A stretch of 64,000 bases of DNA, taken from NCBI RefSeq assembly GCF_002176815.1, contig NZ_CP021649.1, positions 119,062 to 183,061 on the forward strand. The letters run 5' to 3'. Positions 26,743-35,655 of the stretch are shown here, piece after piece. The stretch's first letter is position 1. Each line of letters opens with the position of its first letter. Position numbers and translations under genes: made by a program. The notes below the pieces were generated by a model. The model was not told the DNA's origin. It saw only the letters and a list, made by a program, of their open reading frames with translations, and did no database searches. The stretch comes from Acidovorax sp. T1 (GTDB lineage Bacteria > Pseudomonadota > Gammaproteobacteria > Burkholderiales > Burkholderiaceae_C).

Positions 26743-28966
26743 CGCGCAAAGTACCAATCCGTTTCATCGGATTCCCTTTCAAAATGCGGATCTTTCCGCA
26801 CCAGAAAACGGCGGTGGCAGCCTCCGGGAACTGGTCCCCGTAACAGCAGAGTACCGCGAAGCGCTCGTGGGCACATTGGAAAATGCTGCCAGTGCGCTAC
26901 GCCCGGAGATTGAGCGCTATCCGCACTCGCCAGGGGTGCTGATTCTCAAGTTGCGAGACACCGCGATCGCAAAATCCCACCGACCAAATACTCTGGCAGC
27001 AGAAGCTGGTCTCCAACCTGCCGGTGTCGGACGTATCGAGGAGATGCTGGTTGCTGCAAACGCAGCTAGCGTCCAGGCACTCGCCCGGGTTATCCGTACC
27101 CGCGAGACGCAGCAGATCAAGGCCAACCTCTCCGCGATTGAGAAAATTCACGCTTGGGACAAAACGCGCCGCATGGTGGGCACGGTTGCAGCATTGCGCG
27201 CTCGTGGTCGAGTGTTGCTGAGCCTATTTCGCTACCATGCAGCGGACGCTACGGCACGCAACGTGGATGCGTTGCGCGCCGTTCTGCTGCAACACAACAT
27301 ACATTCAGTGGAGATCCCTCAGCGTTGGGGCCCTCCTGTCATGCGCGTTGACCTGGCTGCAATCGGTGATCAGGCGATGGAAGCGCTGAGCATGTTTCCG
27401 GGTCTGAGATCCATCTTTCCCGAACCGAGAATACATACCAGTGCGGCTGCCTTCGGCATTGGTCCTGGTCCGCTGCCGCAGCCGCCAGCCGGTGTCGAGC
27501 ATCCTGTCGTGGGCGTCTTCGATACCGGGACTGCCGCCAGCGCGACGAGTCTGAGGCCGTGGATCGCTTCCACGACTTCGTACGTGCTCCCTCCGGACAC
27601 AGACTATGTACATGGAACGGCTGTCGCGTCACTGGTAGCTGGCGCCAAGATCCTCAACGGGGACCATGCATGGCTTCCAACCACAAGGTGCCAAGTGCAC
27701 GACACATGCGGATTGGAGGCGGCTGGAGGCAACACGACGGATCTGATAGTTCGCCTTGCGGAAGCGGTTCGCAATGCGCCTCATGTGAAGGTATGGAACC
27801 TCTCCCTGGGAGGTGCTCAGATTGGGGACCATGAGTTCAGCTACTTTGCGCAACAATTGGATGCGCTGAGCGATGAACATCAGGTCCTCTTCGTGGTCGC
27901 AGCTGGGAACTATACAGGCTTGCCTCGCCGAGGCTGGCCAGTCGCCGACCTGCATCTTGAGGACCGGCTGAGCAGTCCGGGCGACTCCGTGCGCGCCCTC
28001 ACGGTCGGTGCCGTTGCGCATCTCGATTCGCCCGGTGCGATGGTGGCAGCAGGCCATCCTGCGCCTTACTCCCGTCGGGGCCCGGGGCCTGTATTTACAC
28101 CCAAACCGGATTTAGTCCACGCTGGAGGTGGTGTGCATGAACAGTGGGACGCTGGACCGAGCAGCTTGCAAATGCTCCACCCTTTTGACGCGCTGTACGG
28201 CAGTTTCGGAACAAGCTTCGCCACGCCGATTGTGAGTTCGGTGGCCGGTCACGTGTGGCAAAGCCTCGATGGAAATCCCGACGTAGCAGTCGCTCCTCAC
28301 ATGGTGAAGGCACTGCTGATCCATGCTGCGCGCTTGGCTTCTCCAGACTATGGCGCTCTAGAAAGGCGCTACTATGGGTGCGGTATTCCGCAAGACGCGT
28401 TGTCCGCCCTTTATGACAGCGATGACTGCTTCACGATGATGTTTGAAGCGTTGGTGGTGCCTGGCTTCAAATGGCGCAAAACTCCTTATCCCATCCCCGC
28501 CTCGTTGATGCACAACGGAAAGCTCAGGGCCGAGGTGATCATCACTGCTGCCTACTCGCCACCGTTGGACCCCAATGCCGGGGCCGAGTACGTACGTGCC
28601 AATGTCAACGTGAGTTTTGGTGTGCTGGATGGCTCGCGGATTTCCGGAAAGGTTCCCATGGAGGGTGAAGCGGGGACCACTGGTTACGAAGCCGCTCAAA
28701 TCGAGCACGGCGGCAAATGGTCTCCGGTCAAACTGCACCGCAAGAAATTCCCGCAAGGGGTGGCAGGTGATCAGTGGGCCATCCAACTAGACGCGTTACT
28801 GCGGGCTAACGAGCCACCTTTGGCCGAACCCTTGAATGTCGCCCTTGTCGTAAGCCTACGTTCACTCGACGCCAACCGCCAAGTTCATGCCGACGGGGTG
28901 CGTGCTCTGGTTCAATCCAATTGGGTCCGCCAGCATTTGCCTGTCAGAGTTCCCGTTCAGGTGTGA
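26711..28966 (+). CDS. ietS: IetS-like S8 subtilisin-family protease
   Basis: ATG 26711 follows GAGGAGGAGG at a good distance, giving 751 residues; ATGs at 26687 and 26705 are also in frame. There is no signal peptide, so it acts in the cytoplasm. The catalytic triad is complete: Asp in VVGVFDTG, His in YVHGTAVASLVAG and Ser in FGTSFATPIVSS, with the oxyanion Asn in VVAAGNYTG. The N-terminal 250 residues and the C-terminal 200 are family-specific. In the IetAS pair this is the toxic protease controlled by the ATPase. The triad argues it is active. Confidence 0.85.
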   Translation: MATKEMKAPLSAQSTNPFHRIPFQNADLSAPENGGGSLRELVPVTAEYREALVGTLENAASALRPEIERYPHSPGVLILKLRDTAIAKSHRPNTLAAEAGLQPAGVGRIEEMLVAANAASVQALARVIRTRETQQIKANLSAIEKIHAWDKTRRMVGTVAALRARGRVLLSLFRYHAADATARNVDALRAVLLQHNIHSVEIPQRWGPPVMRVDLAAIGDQAMEALSMFPGLRSIFPEPRIHTSAAAFGIGPGPLPQPPAGVEHPVVGVFDTGTAASATSLRPWIASTTSYVLPPDTDYVHGTAVASLVAGAKILNGDHAWLPTTRCQVHDTCGLEAAGGNTTDLIVRLAEAVRNAPHVKVWNLSLGGAQIGDHEFSYFAQQLDALSDEHQVLFVVAAGNYTGLPRRGWPVADLHLEDRLSSPGDSVRALTVGAVAHLDSPGAMVAAGHPAPYSRRGPGPVFTPKPDLVHAGGGVHEQWDAGPSSLQMLHPFDALYGSFGTSFATPIVSSVAGHVWQSLDGNPDVAVAPHMVKALLIHAARLASPDYGALERRYYGCGIPQDALSALYDSDDCFTMMFEALVVPGFKWRKTPYPIPASLMHNGKLRAEVIITAAYSPPLDPNAGAEYVRANVNVSFGVLDGSRISGKVPMEGEAGTTGYEAAQIEHGGKWSPVKLHRKKFPQGVAGDQWAIQLDALLRANEPPLAEPLNVALVVSLRSLDANRQVHADGVRALVQSNWVRQHLPVRVPVQV

Positions 28967-29053
28967 CCAGTCGGCTGCGCATTGAGGGCATGGTGTATTC
29001 GGGCGGCTTTGTACCGCGATCACTCGCCAGGATCGAGCACTGAACGCGAAGCC

Positions 29054-30166
29054 CTAAAACGGTACGTCGTCCAGAGTTGGCTGCAGATGCTGCTGCAGGT
29101 ATTCAAGCTTGACCAGCAGTTCGTCAAAGGTGATCACCTCCACATCCTTACAGGCGTTGCGGAACACCTCAAAGCAACGCAGTTCTTTCTCTTCTACTGG
29201 CCGGCGTCCAGCGAGCACTATGCATCTGACGACATCTGCTCGGGAGGAACGCAAGGTCGGATTGTCAAAGGCGTGTTCCTTCCATCGCATGCGCAACTCG
29301 CTTTGCTGATGCAACACTTGCGTGATAGCGCCGCTCAGCTCCGAGTCTGGTCCAAATACATTCGGTGGCCTATAGGCTCGGGAACGCATCAAGGGAGCAT
29401 CTGGAGTTTTGATTTCCACAATGGCGAGCGCCAGGCCTTGCTCTCTGAATAGAAAGTCACCAATCTGTGCTCCCGTTCCCGCAAGCGTAGATCCTTGGGC
29501 GTGAAACTGGGTGTGAGACAGCTCGACGGGCCGAGCGAAAGCCAGGCTCAGGACGAACTTGTGTTTCTCAAAGAAGCGTTGCCACTGTGCTTCCTTGAGG
29601 CTCTTGTTGAGCATTTCCCGGTACTGCCCAATCATGGCGGTCAGCGTAGCTCTTTCGATTTCCGCGTGCAGTCTCAGTAACTCAGAAGGCGCCTCGGCAG
29701 CCAGCACATCGACCTGCGTTTGTACGGATTGAATGCTAGCGCGCCGCTCCGCGCGCTCGCGATACGCGGTCTGAACTGCGTTCTCTCTTCGTACCTGCAC
29801 CAATGGCGGTGCTTTGCGCTCAATCCGCTGGAACCTGTCAGGGGCGATCTCTGCGAGCACCTGGTCATGTACCAAGCTGTGCTTGGAATGCTGAATGAGT
29901 TGCCGTCCCCTAGTTTTAGTCCGGTTGAAGGCCCTGCGCAGGCTATCCACTTTGTTCTGGTCGATGAACACCGTCCGTCCGTCCAAGCGTAGTCGGATCT
30001 TTTTGCCGATCACAAGGACGTCAGCCTGCGGTATCAACGATAACGACTGCCAAACCGAATCAAGATCCTTGATGAGGCCAAGCCCTTCACTGGGTTGATC
30101 AAAAATGTTGGATGCCAGTCTCAACGCCACGTGCGCCGCCACGTCTTGTGGATCGTTTGGCAACGT
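29054..30166 (-). pseudogene. sduA: Shedu (DUF4263) nuclease, C-terminal part, split by IS21
   Basis: These 370 residues follow directly, in frame, from the 107-residue piece at 32772-33092 once IS21 copy B and one GTCA are removed. The C-terminal domain has the Shedu PD-(D/E)xK-like core: WQRFFEKHKFVLSLAF, then GDFLFREQGLALAIVEIKTP with the acidic and E-x-K residues, and SELSGAITQVLHQ. Shedu proteins are single-gene phage-defence nucleases. This half keeps the nuclease domain but lacks the native start; an IS-borne codon could start a shortened product (the frame runs open to 30187 inside the IS end). Convergent with ietS. Confidence 0.85.
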
Positions 30167-30323
30167 GTCACCCTGATGGCCACCCAAATTCCCCCGTCTA
30201 TGGCCACCTCAAACTCCCCCACCTGAACTGATCGGGGATAGGGGTTTAACGCCGGCGTCGTCGGCACCTGTTGGCAGGACATTGATCCAGTCTTCCCCGA
30301 GGGAAGGCCAAGGAGTGAATGTC

Positions 30324-31943
30324 TTGAAGTCCAACCAACGCGCCACCATAGAGACACTGCTGGAGCGCAACACATCGCAACGCGAGATCGCCCGCATCAC
30401 GGGCATCGACCGCAAGACGGTCAGGAGCTACCACCAGCGCTGGCTGGAGCAACTGCAGTCAAATTCCCCCGGGGTGGCCACCGGCTCGGCAGGTCAAATT
30501 CCCCCACCCTGGCCACCGGCTCCTGGGCCGGTGGCCACCTCCCTGTGCGAACCCTGGCGCGAGTTCATCGAAGCCCAGCTGCGGCTGAAGCGAAACGCCA
30601 CGGCCATCTACCAGGACCTGGTCGACCAGCACGGCTTTGATGGCCAGTACAACTCGGTCAAACGCTTCTGTGCAAAGTTGCGGCACAAGGAGCCCGAGCA
30701 GTTCGATCGCCTGTCCTTCCTGCCCGGCGAGGAGATGCAGGTGGACTACGGCGAGGGCGCGCCCACCCGCGTGCCCGGCAGCGACCGGTACCGCAAGCCC
30801 CGCCTGTTCGTGGCCACCTTGCGGTATTCCCGTGCCAGTTTCCGGTGCGTGGTCTGGAAGTCCAGCCAGCAGATCTGGGCCGAGCTGCACGAGCGGGCCC
30901 TGCGGTACTTCGGGGGCTGCCCCCAGTACGTGGTGCTGGACAATCTGAAGGAAGGCGTCCTCAAGCCCGACCTGTACGAGCCCGATCTCAACCCGGTGTA
31001 CGCCGCCGCCCTGGCGCACTACGGCGTGGTGGCCGACCCGGCGCGGGTGCGAGACCCCAACCGCAAGGGCACGGTGGAGCATGCCATCGGCCATACCCAG
31101 GCCACGGCCTTGAAGGGCCGGCGCTTTGAGTCCATCGAGGCCCAGAACGAGTTCCTGGCGCACTGGGAGAAGAGCTGGGCATCCAAGCGCATCCACGGCA
31201 CCGAGCGACGCCAGGTGCAGGCCATGTTCGAGGAAGAGCGCAGCCACCTCAAACCCCTGCCAGTGCTGGGAATGCAGTATTTCGACGAGGCGGTGCGCAC
31301 CGTCTGCGACGACAGCTGTGTGCGGGTGGATCACAGCAGCTACGCCGCTCGCCCGGCGAACATCGGCTCCAAGGTGTTGGTGCGCATCTACGCCCAGCGC
31401 ATCGAGATTCGTGACATGCACACCCGTGCCTTGCTGCGCACCCACGCCAAGGCCGAGCGTCCCGGCACGGTGATTCTGCCCATGGAGGAGCGGGTGTTCA
31501 ATCCGTCTCGCGAGACCCGCCTGATCCTGCGTCAGGCCGGCGAGATTGGTGAGCACGCCAGCCGGCTGTGTGAGCTGCTCTTTGCCATCGAGGGTCGTGT
31601 CGGGCAGCGCAAGCTCTGGGGCATTGTGGGACTCATGCGCCGTTACCCGGCGCACTGCATCAATGCCGCCTGCGCCCAGGCCCTGGAGCAAGGGGTCTAC
31701 AGCTACAAGCGCGTGCTGGCGCTGACCGAAGCCCTCTTTGCCCAGGCGATGGCGGCCATCGAGGCTACCTGCGGCGAAGCACCCGCCGCCGGTGCCCACG
31801 CGCTGACGCAGCAGCATGAGCTCATCCGAGACGCTGAGGAGTACAGCGATCTCTTCGCGCTCGCCGCCGCCACGGCAAACACCACCACCACCACCACCAC
31901 CACCACCAACAACACCACCAACGCACCGGGAGTTCAGCCATGA
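30324..31943 (+). CDS. istA: IstA, IS21 transposase (copy B)
   Basis: Same protein as at 21388-23007. The TTG start with AAGGAG eight bases upstream is preferred; the frame is open back to 30282. DDE residues lie in QVDYGEG, VVLDNLKEG and TVEHAIGH. The Thr tract is coded by nine ACC codons at 31881-31907. The linker carries terminal-repeat-like DNA at 30459-30519. Confidence 0.94.
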   Translation: MKSNQRATIETLLERNTSQREIARITGIDRKTVRSYHQRWLEQLQSNSPGVATGSAGQIPPPWPPAPGPVATSLCEPWREFIEAQLRLKRNATAIYQDLVDQHGFDGQYNSVKRFCAKLRHKEPEQFDRLSFLPGEEMQVDYGEGAPTRVPGSDRYRKPRLFVATLRYSRASFRCVVWKSSQQIWAELHERALRYFGGCPQYVVLDNLKEGVLKPDLYEPDLNPVYAAALAHYGVVADPARVRDPNRKGTVEHAIGHTQATALKGRRFESIEAQNEFLAHWEKSWASKRIHGTERRQVQAMFEEERSHLKPLPVLGMQYFDEAVRTVCDDSCVRVDHSSYAARPANIGSKVLVRIYAQRIEIRDMHTRALLRTHAKAERPGTVILPMEERVFNPSRETRLILRQAGEIGEHASRLCELLFAIEGRVGQRKLWGIVGLMRRYPAHCINAACAQALEQGVYSYKRVLALTEALFAQAMAAIEATCGEAPAAGAHALTQQHELIRDAEEYSDLFALAAATANTTTTTTTTTNNTTNAPGVQP

Positions 31944-32704
31944 ACATGATCGAGATCGAACGCGCGCTGCGCGAGCTGCGCCTGTCCGGCATCGCCGAGA
32001 CCCTGTCCACCCGCGTGATGCAGGCCCAGGCCGCCCAGCAGCCTTTCCTGGAGACCTTCGCCGCCATGCTGCAAGACGAGCTGGACCGCCGGCGCTCTCG
32101 CCTGACCGAGCGCCGCTTCAAGCGCTCGGGTCTGGATGAGCGCCCCTCGCTGGCTGACTTCGACTGGCGTTTCAACCCGAAGCTGCCGCGCAGCGCCTGC
32201 TTCGAGTTGCACACCCTGAAGTTCATCGGCGAGGGGGCCAACGCGCTGATCATCGGCAAGCCGGGCACCGGCAAGAGCCATGTGGCCAAGGCCGTGGCCT
32301 ACCAGGCCACGCTGCAGGGCTATGACGTGCGTTACCTGGAAGCCGACACCGAGTTCGCCCGTTACGCGCTGGCCACTACGGCAGAGCGCACCGAGCTGCT
32401 CAAGGACTGGGTCGCGCCGGACCTGCTCGTCCTCGATGACCTGTTCCTGGCCAGACGCATCAGCGAGCATGCCGCTGAAGTCCTACAGGCCATCGTGCAC
32501 CAGCGCTACAAGCTGCGCCGCGCTGTTCTCATCACGTCCAACCGCGTGGTGCAGGACTGGGGCAAATACCTCGGCGACGCCACCATGGCCAGCACCATCC
32601 TGGATCGCCTCATGCACCGCTGCGCGATGCTGGAGTTCGAGGGCAAGAGCTACCGCCTCAAGGAGGCCGCTGCACGCATCGCCATCACACCCGAGTCGTC
32701 ATAA
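31940..32704 (+). CDS. istB: IstB, IS21 helper ATPase (copy B)
   Basis: 254 residues, identical to the copy A protein: Walker A GKPGTGKSH and Walker B LLVLDDLFLA. It overlaps istA by four bases (ATGA). Intact, so this copy should be able to support its own and the other copy's transposition. Confidence 0.95.
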   Translation: MNMIEIERALRELRLSGIAETLSTRVMQAQAAQQPFLETFAAMLQDELDRRRSRLTERRFKRSGLDERPSLADFDWRFNPKLPRSACFELHTLKFIGEGANALIIGKPGTGKSHVAKAVAYQATLQGYDVRYLEADTEFARYALATTAERTELLKDWVAPDLLVLDDLFLARRISEHAAEVLQAIVHQRYKLRRAVLITSNRVVQDWGKYLGDATMASTILDRLMHRCAMLEFEGKSYRLKEAAARIAITPESS

Positions 32705-32771
32705 TCCGACCGTCCTGCCTGGGGGAATTTGGGGTGGCCAAGGGTGGGGGAATTTGACCTGGCCATCGGGG

Positions 32772-33092
32772 GTCATCCGCGTTATCCTCGTAAATCACGG
32801 TCTTGAAACGACCATGTTTCGGTGTGAGATAGCGTTTTGTGTGCGGGTTCGCATGTATTGGATACATGACGATGCTGTTTGGAAAGATCGTTGCCAACAA
32901 GGGCCATTCAGACTCAGGGCGCTCTTGCCAAAGAAGAATATCTCGGTCGATCAGCTCGAACGTCTTGAGGTACAGCCTCTTAGCCGGCTCACCTTTTTCA
33001 GTCGCGTCTTGAACACTGAATTGAGCCTCCATGACTTCGTTACCACTCAGAATCGCAGGACCTCCAGCGTCCTCGCTCGTATCTGTATCCAT
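32772..33092 (-). pseudogene. sduA: Shedu gene, N-terminal part, split by IS21
   Basis: The ATG at 33092 has GGGAGG eight bases upstream, marking the true start of the Shedu gene. The 107 codons run to the IS21 copy B boundary and continue in frame at 30166, giving a reconstructed protein of 477 residues. The region (LYLKTFELIDRDILLW, then FPNSIVMYPIHANPHTKRYL) is the variable N-terminal sensor part of Shedu proteins. Downstream the frame runs into the IS end and would add a tail. The gene is divergent from the czcI-like gene. Confidence 0.85.
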
Positions 33093-33254
33093 ACCGTGTC
33101 CCTCCCGATCATTCCTGAATTGATCCTCATCACAAGTGTTGATGTTAGTGCTCAAAGTCCGGGAGCAAGGCCCGCGTTCCATGTGGGTTTCGGTTCCCAT
33201 CCACTCGGTGTCGCTATGATCGCGTGCTAGTTTTACCTGCAAGCTCTTTAATAC

Positions 33255-33611
33255 ATGCGCCGACTGCTCGCAGTCATTCTGTTGCTCTCCTTCTTCTGTC
33301 AGGCCTTTGCAACGGCCCGTCAGTTGGTCTTTTTCGACCACGAGGGAGCTTTCCAGGCTGCGCATGCTGAAATGCATCTGGAAGGATCCGCTCATCACCA
33401 TGATGAACACGGTGTGGCACACCAAGACGATTCCCAGGAGTCGATCCAGCACATGCTGGCGGACGCAGGCCCTGGGACTGCAGCACTTCTAAACTTCCCC
33501 CAGCTGTCGCTTCCTCTCGACCGCTCGCCCGCACCGGCTGTGACCGCCGAATCCGTCAGCCCGTCCCCTTATCTGGACGGTTTACGACGACCTCCCCGAC
33601 TGATTTCCTGA
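33255..33611 (+). CDS. CzcI-like small periplasmic metal-operon protein
   Basis: A 118-residue protein with a signal peptide (MRRLLAVILLLSFFCQAFA) and a His-rich stretch (HAEMHLEGSAHHHDEHGVAHQ) in the first half of the mature protein. The pattern and position, directly ahead of a CzcC-type gene, match CzcI, the periplasmic leader protein of czc operons. It probably binds or senses the exported cation. The tail with SPSPYLDGLRRPPR is also usual for this family. Confidence 0.75.
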   Translation: MRRLLAVILLLSFFCQAFATARQLVFFDHEGAFQAAHAEMHLEGSAHHHDEHGVAHQDDSQESIQHMLADAGPGTAALLNFPQLSLPLDRSPAPAVTAESVSPSPYLDGLRRPPRLIS

Positions 33612-33733
33612 TCCACCCTTAGCGCCGCGCTTTCCACACGAAAGCGGGGTTGTTCATCGGTGCGGTACTACTTTGATCAGGCGCTGATGCGTCAACGATC
33701 CTGGTTTGCCGCCTTTGATCGGTCAGGAATCAC

Positions 33734-35026
33734 GTGCGTTTTGTTATTTCCGGGCTTGCGGTGCGTTGTGCCGCAGGCTGTGCTTTGAGCTGCGCCCTCG
33801 TTGGCGCTGCGATTGCGCAGTCAAATACCGCCCCATCACTTTCAGCCACGGCATCGCCCGTGGCTCCAACACTGGCACTGGCCGTGGAAGCTGCATGGCA
33901 GCGCGCCACGCAGGCAAGAGAAGCCGAAGGCCAGACACACCGGGCTGCTGCCGAACGGGTGGCGATCTCCAGCCTATGGGCGGCCCCCCCAGCACTGGAG
34001 CTTTCTTACCGGGACGACCGCTGGCAAACCTCGGCGGGACGCAGGGAGGCCGAGGCCGGCCTGGCTTGGCCGCTGTGGATACCTGGACAGCGCAATGCAC
34101 GCGGCGCTGTTGTCGATGCCGACGTGGAGCTGTCCCAAGCTGCTGTTCAAGCGGGGCGCCTGCATTTCGCGGGCCTGGTGCGGGAAGCCGCCTGGGGCAT
34201 TGCCGCGCAAAAGGCCGAGTCCGACTTGGCGGACGCCCAAGTGCGATCTCTGCAGGAGATCTCCGACGACGTACGGCGCCGTTTCAAAGCGGGTGATCTG
34301 GCCCACGCGGATGCGCTTGCCGCTCAATCCGAGGCTCTGGCTGCGCAATCTGCACAGTTGGCTGCACGCCAGCGCCTAAGCGCCAGCCAGTCGCAATGGA
34401 TGACCCTGACGGGCATAGCCCTGGCGCCTGATCTCACGTCTGTCCCGGTTTCTGATGGTGCCGCAGTTTCACCAGGCGGGGCGCACTTCGCCGTTGAAAC
34501 GCACCCCGATGCGCGTGTCGCTGCACTGACGGTTGAGCGCGCTCGCAAGCGGCTGGACGTGGTGGCCGCGACGCGGAGCGACCCTCCAGAGCTTTTGCTG
34601 CGCATCCGGCAAGACACTCCCGGGCGGGGTGAGTCGGCTCAAAACAGCATCGGCGTCGGCGTGCGCATTCCCCTGGGCACAGCGAGCCGCAATCAGCCGC
34701 TGCAAGCTGCCGCACTGAGTGAGCTGGATGTAGCGCTGACCACGAAACAGCGAACTGAGGAGCGGCTGGCTGCTGACGCAGCGATGGCGCGGGCTGCGGT
34801 GCACACGGCAGAGCAGCAACTGGAAGCGGAGCGCCAGCGCTCGGCACTCCTGCGGGAGCGTGCCACGCTCATTGATCGGTCTTTCAAAGCTGGAGAAACA
34901 CCGCTACCGGAGTTGTTGCGCGCGCTCGCTGCAGCTACCCAGGCCGACACCAGCTTCGCGCGCCAGCAAGTGGCTGTAGGCCTGGCCCGCGCCCGCCTCC
35001 AGCAATCTCTCGGAATCCTTCCATGA
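33734..35026 (+). CDS. CzcC-like outer-membrane efflux protein
   Basis: A 430-residue TolC-family protein with a GTG start and AGGAA upstream. The signal peptide (VRFVISGLAVRCAAGCALSCALVGAAIA) is followed by two long helical repeats, e.g. RRRFKAGDLAHADALAAQSEA and RSFKAGETPLPELLRALAAAT, as in CzcC/CnrC. It supplies the outer-membrane channel for the pump encoded downstream. The stop overlaps the next gene by four bases. Confidence 0.85.
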   Translation: MRFVISGLAVRCAAGCALSCALVGAAIAQSNTAPSLSATASPVAPTLALAVEAAWQRATQAREAEGQTHRAAAERVAISSLWAAPPALELSYRDDRWQTSAGRREAEAGLAWPLWIPGQRNARGAVVDADVELSQAAVQAGRLHFAGLVREAAWGIAAQKAESDLADAQVRSLQEISDDVRRRFKAGDLAHADALAAQSEALAAQSAQLAARQRLSASQSQWMTLTGIALAPDLTSVPVSDGAAVSPGGAHFAVETHPDARVAALTVERARKRLDVVAATRSDPPELLLRIRQDTPGRGESAQNSIGVGVRIPLGTASRNQPLQAAALSELDVALTTKQRTEERLAADAAMARAAVHTAEQQLEAERQRSALLRERATLIDRSFKAGETPLPELLRALAAATQADTSFARQQVAVGLARARLQQSLGILP

Positions 35027-35655
35027 ATCTCTTGAATCTATTCCCCTCTCGTTCCCGCCTCTCATTGCTGGGAGCAGGCTTCGCCGTGCTGGTGCTTGCC
35101 GGTACACCTAGCTATGCCGCGCCAGGCGCGCACGGCCCCAACGGCGAGCACCTGGATGCCCCCGCTCAAGCAGGTGCCAACAGCGGCCCCGTGCCCAGTT
35201 TTGAAGCCAGCTCGGAAGCCTTCGAGTTGGTGGGCCGACTGCAGGGCGGAGAGTTGTCCATCCTGATCAACCGCTTTGCCACCAACGAACCTGTGCTCAA
35301 CGCCACGGTCGAAGTGGAGACGGGCAATCTCAAGGCGCCTGCCAAGTTCCACCCGGACATGGGCGACTACGCGATCGACGATGCAAGCATGCTCAAGGCC
35401 CTGGCGGCGCCCGGTGACCATCCCATGGTGGTCACTGTACTGGCGGGCAATGACTCCGACCTTCTGGACAGCACCCTCACGGTCGCGGGCGCCGCGCTTG
35501 ATGACCATGGCCACTCCCACGACGGCAACGGTGCCCATGGGCCCTCCCGAACAGTCTGGTTAGCTTTGGCCCTGGTCGTCCTGGCGGCGGTCGGTTGGTT
35601 CTTTGGTCGCACGCCGAAGGCTGCAGGTAAGTCCTCCAAAGGAGGTGCGCTGTGA
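35023..35655 (+). CDS. Hypothetical periplasmic protein with [11 protein letters not shown] motif and C-terminal membrane anchor
   Basis: A 210-residue protein: signal peptide (to about residue 27), then [16 protein letters not shown], a soluble beta-rich domain (about 55-145, e.g. FELVGRLQGGELSILINRFA), a His-rich linker (DDHGHSHDGNGAHGPS) and one C-terminal membrane helix (TVWLALALVVLAAVGWFFG). It sits between the CzcC- and CzcB-like genes with four-base overlaps on both sides, so it is part of the pump operon. The His motifs suggest metal binding. The family is not recognised by name. Confidence 0.7.
   Translation: MNLLNLFPSRSRLSLLGAGFAVLVLAGTPSYAAPGAHGPNGEHLDAPAQAGANSGPVPSFEASSEAFELVGRLQGGELSILINRFATNEPVLNATVEVETGNLKAPAKFHPDMGDYAIDDASMLKALAAPGDHPMVVTVLAGNDSDLLDSTLTVAGAALDDHGHSHDGNGAHGPSRTVWLALALVVLAAVGWFFGRTPKAAGKSSKGGAL

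Larger units (their letters stand above)
30171..32771 (+). mobile_element. IS21-family element, copy B, inserted in the Shedu gene
   Basis: 2,601 bases, starting CCCTGATGGCCACCC and ending GGCCATCGGGG, with the direct repeat GTCA at 30167-30170 and 32772-32775. It has the same length as copy A and encodes identical proteins, in opposite orientation. Its own target duplication shows it arrived by transposition and not by inversion between copies. Confidence 0.93.

Noticed and set aside
28982..29452. A 156-codon plus-strand frame after ietS
   Set aside because: It lies opposite the Shedu coding sequence and shows no domain or start signal.
20560..32771. Idea that the two IS21 copies arose by inversion of the DNA between them
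   Set aside because: Each copy keeps its own matching target duplication; an inversion would have swapped them.
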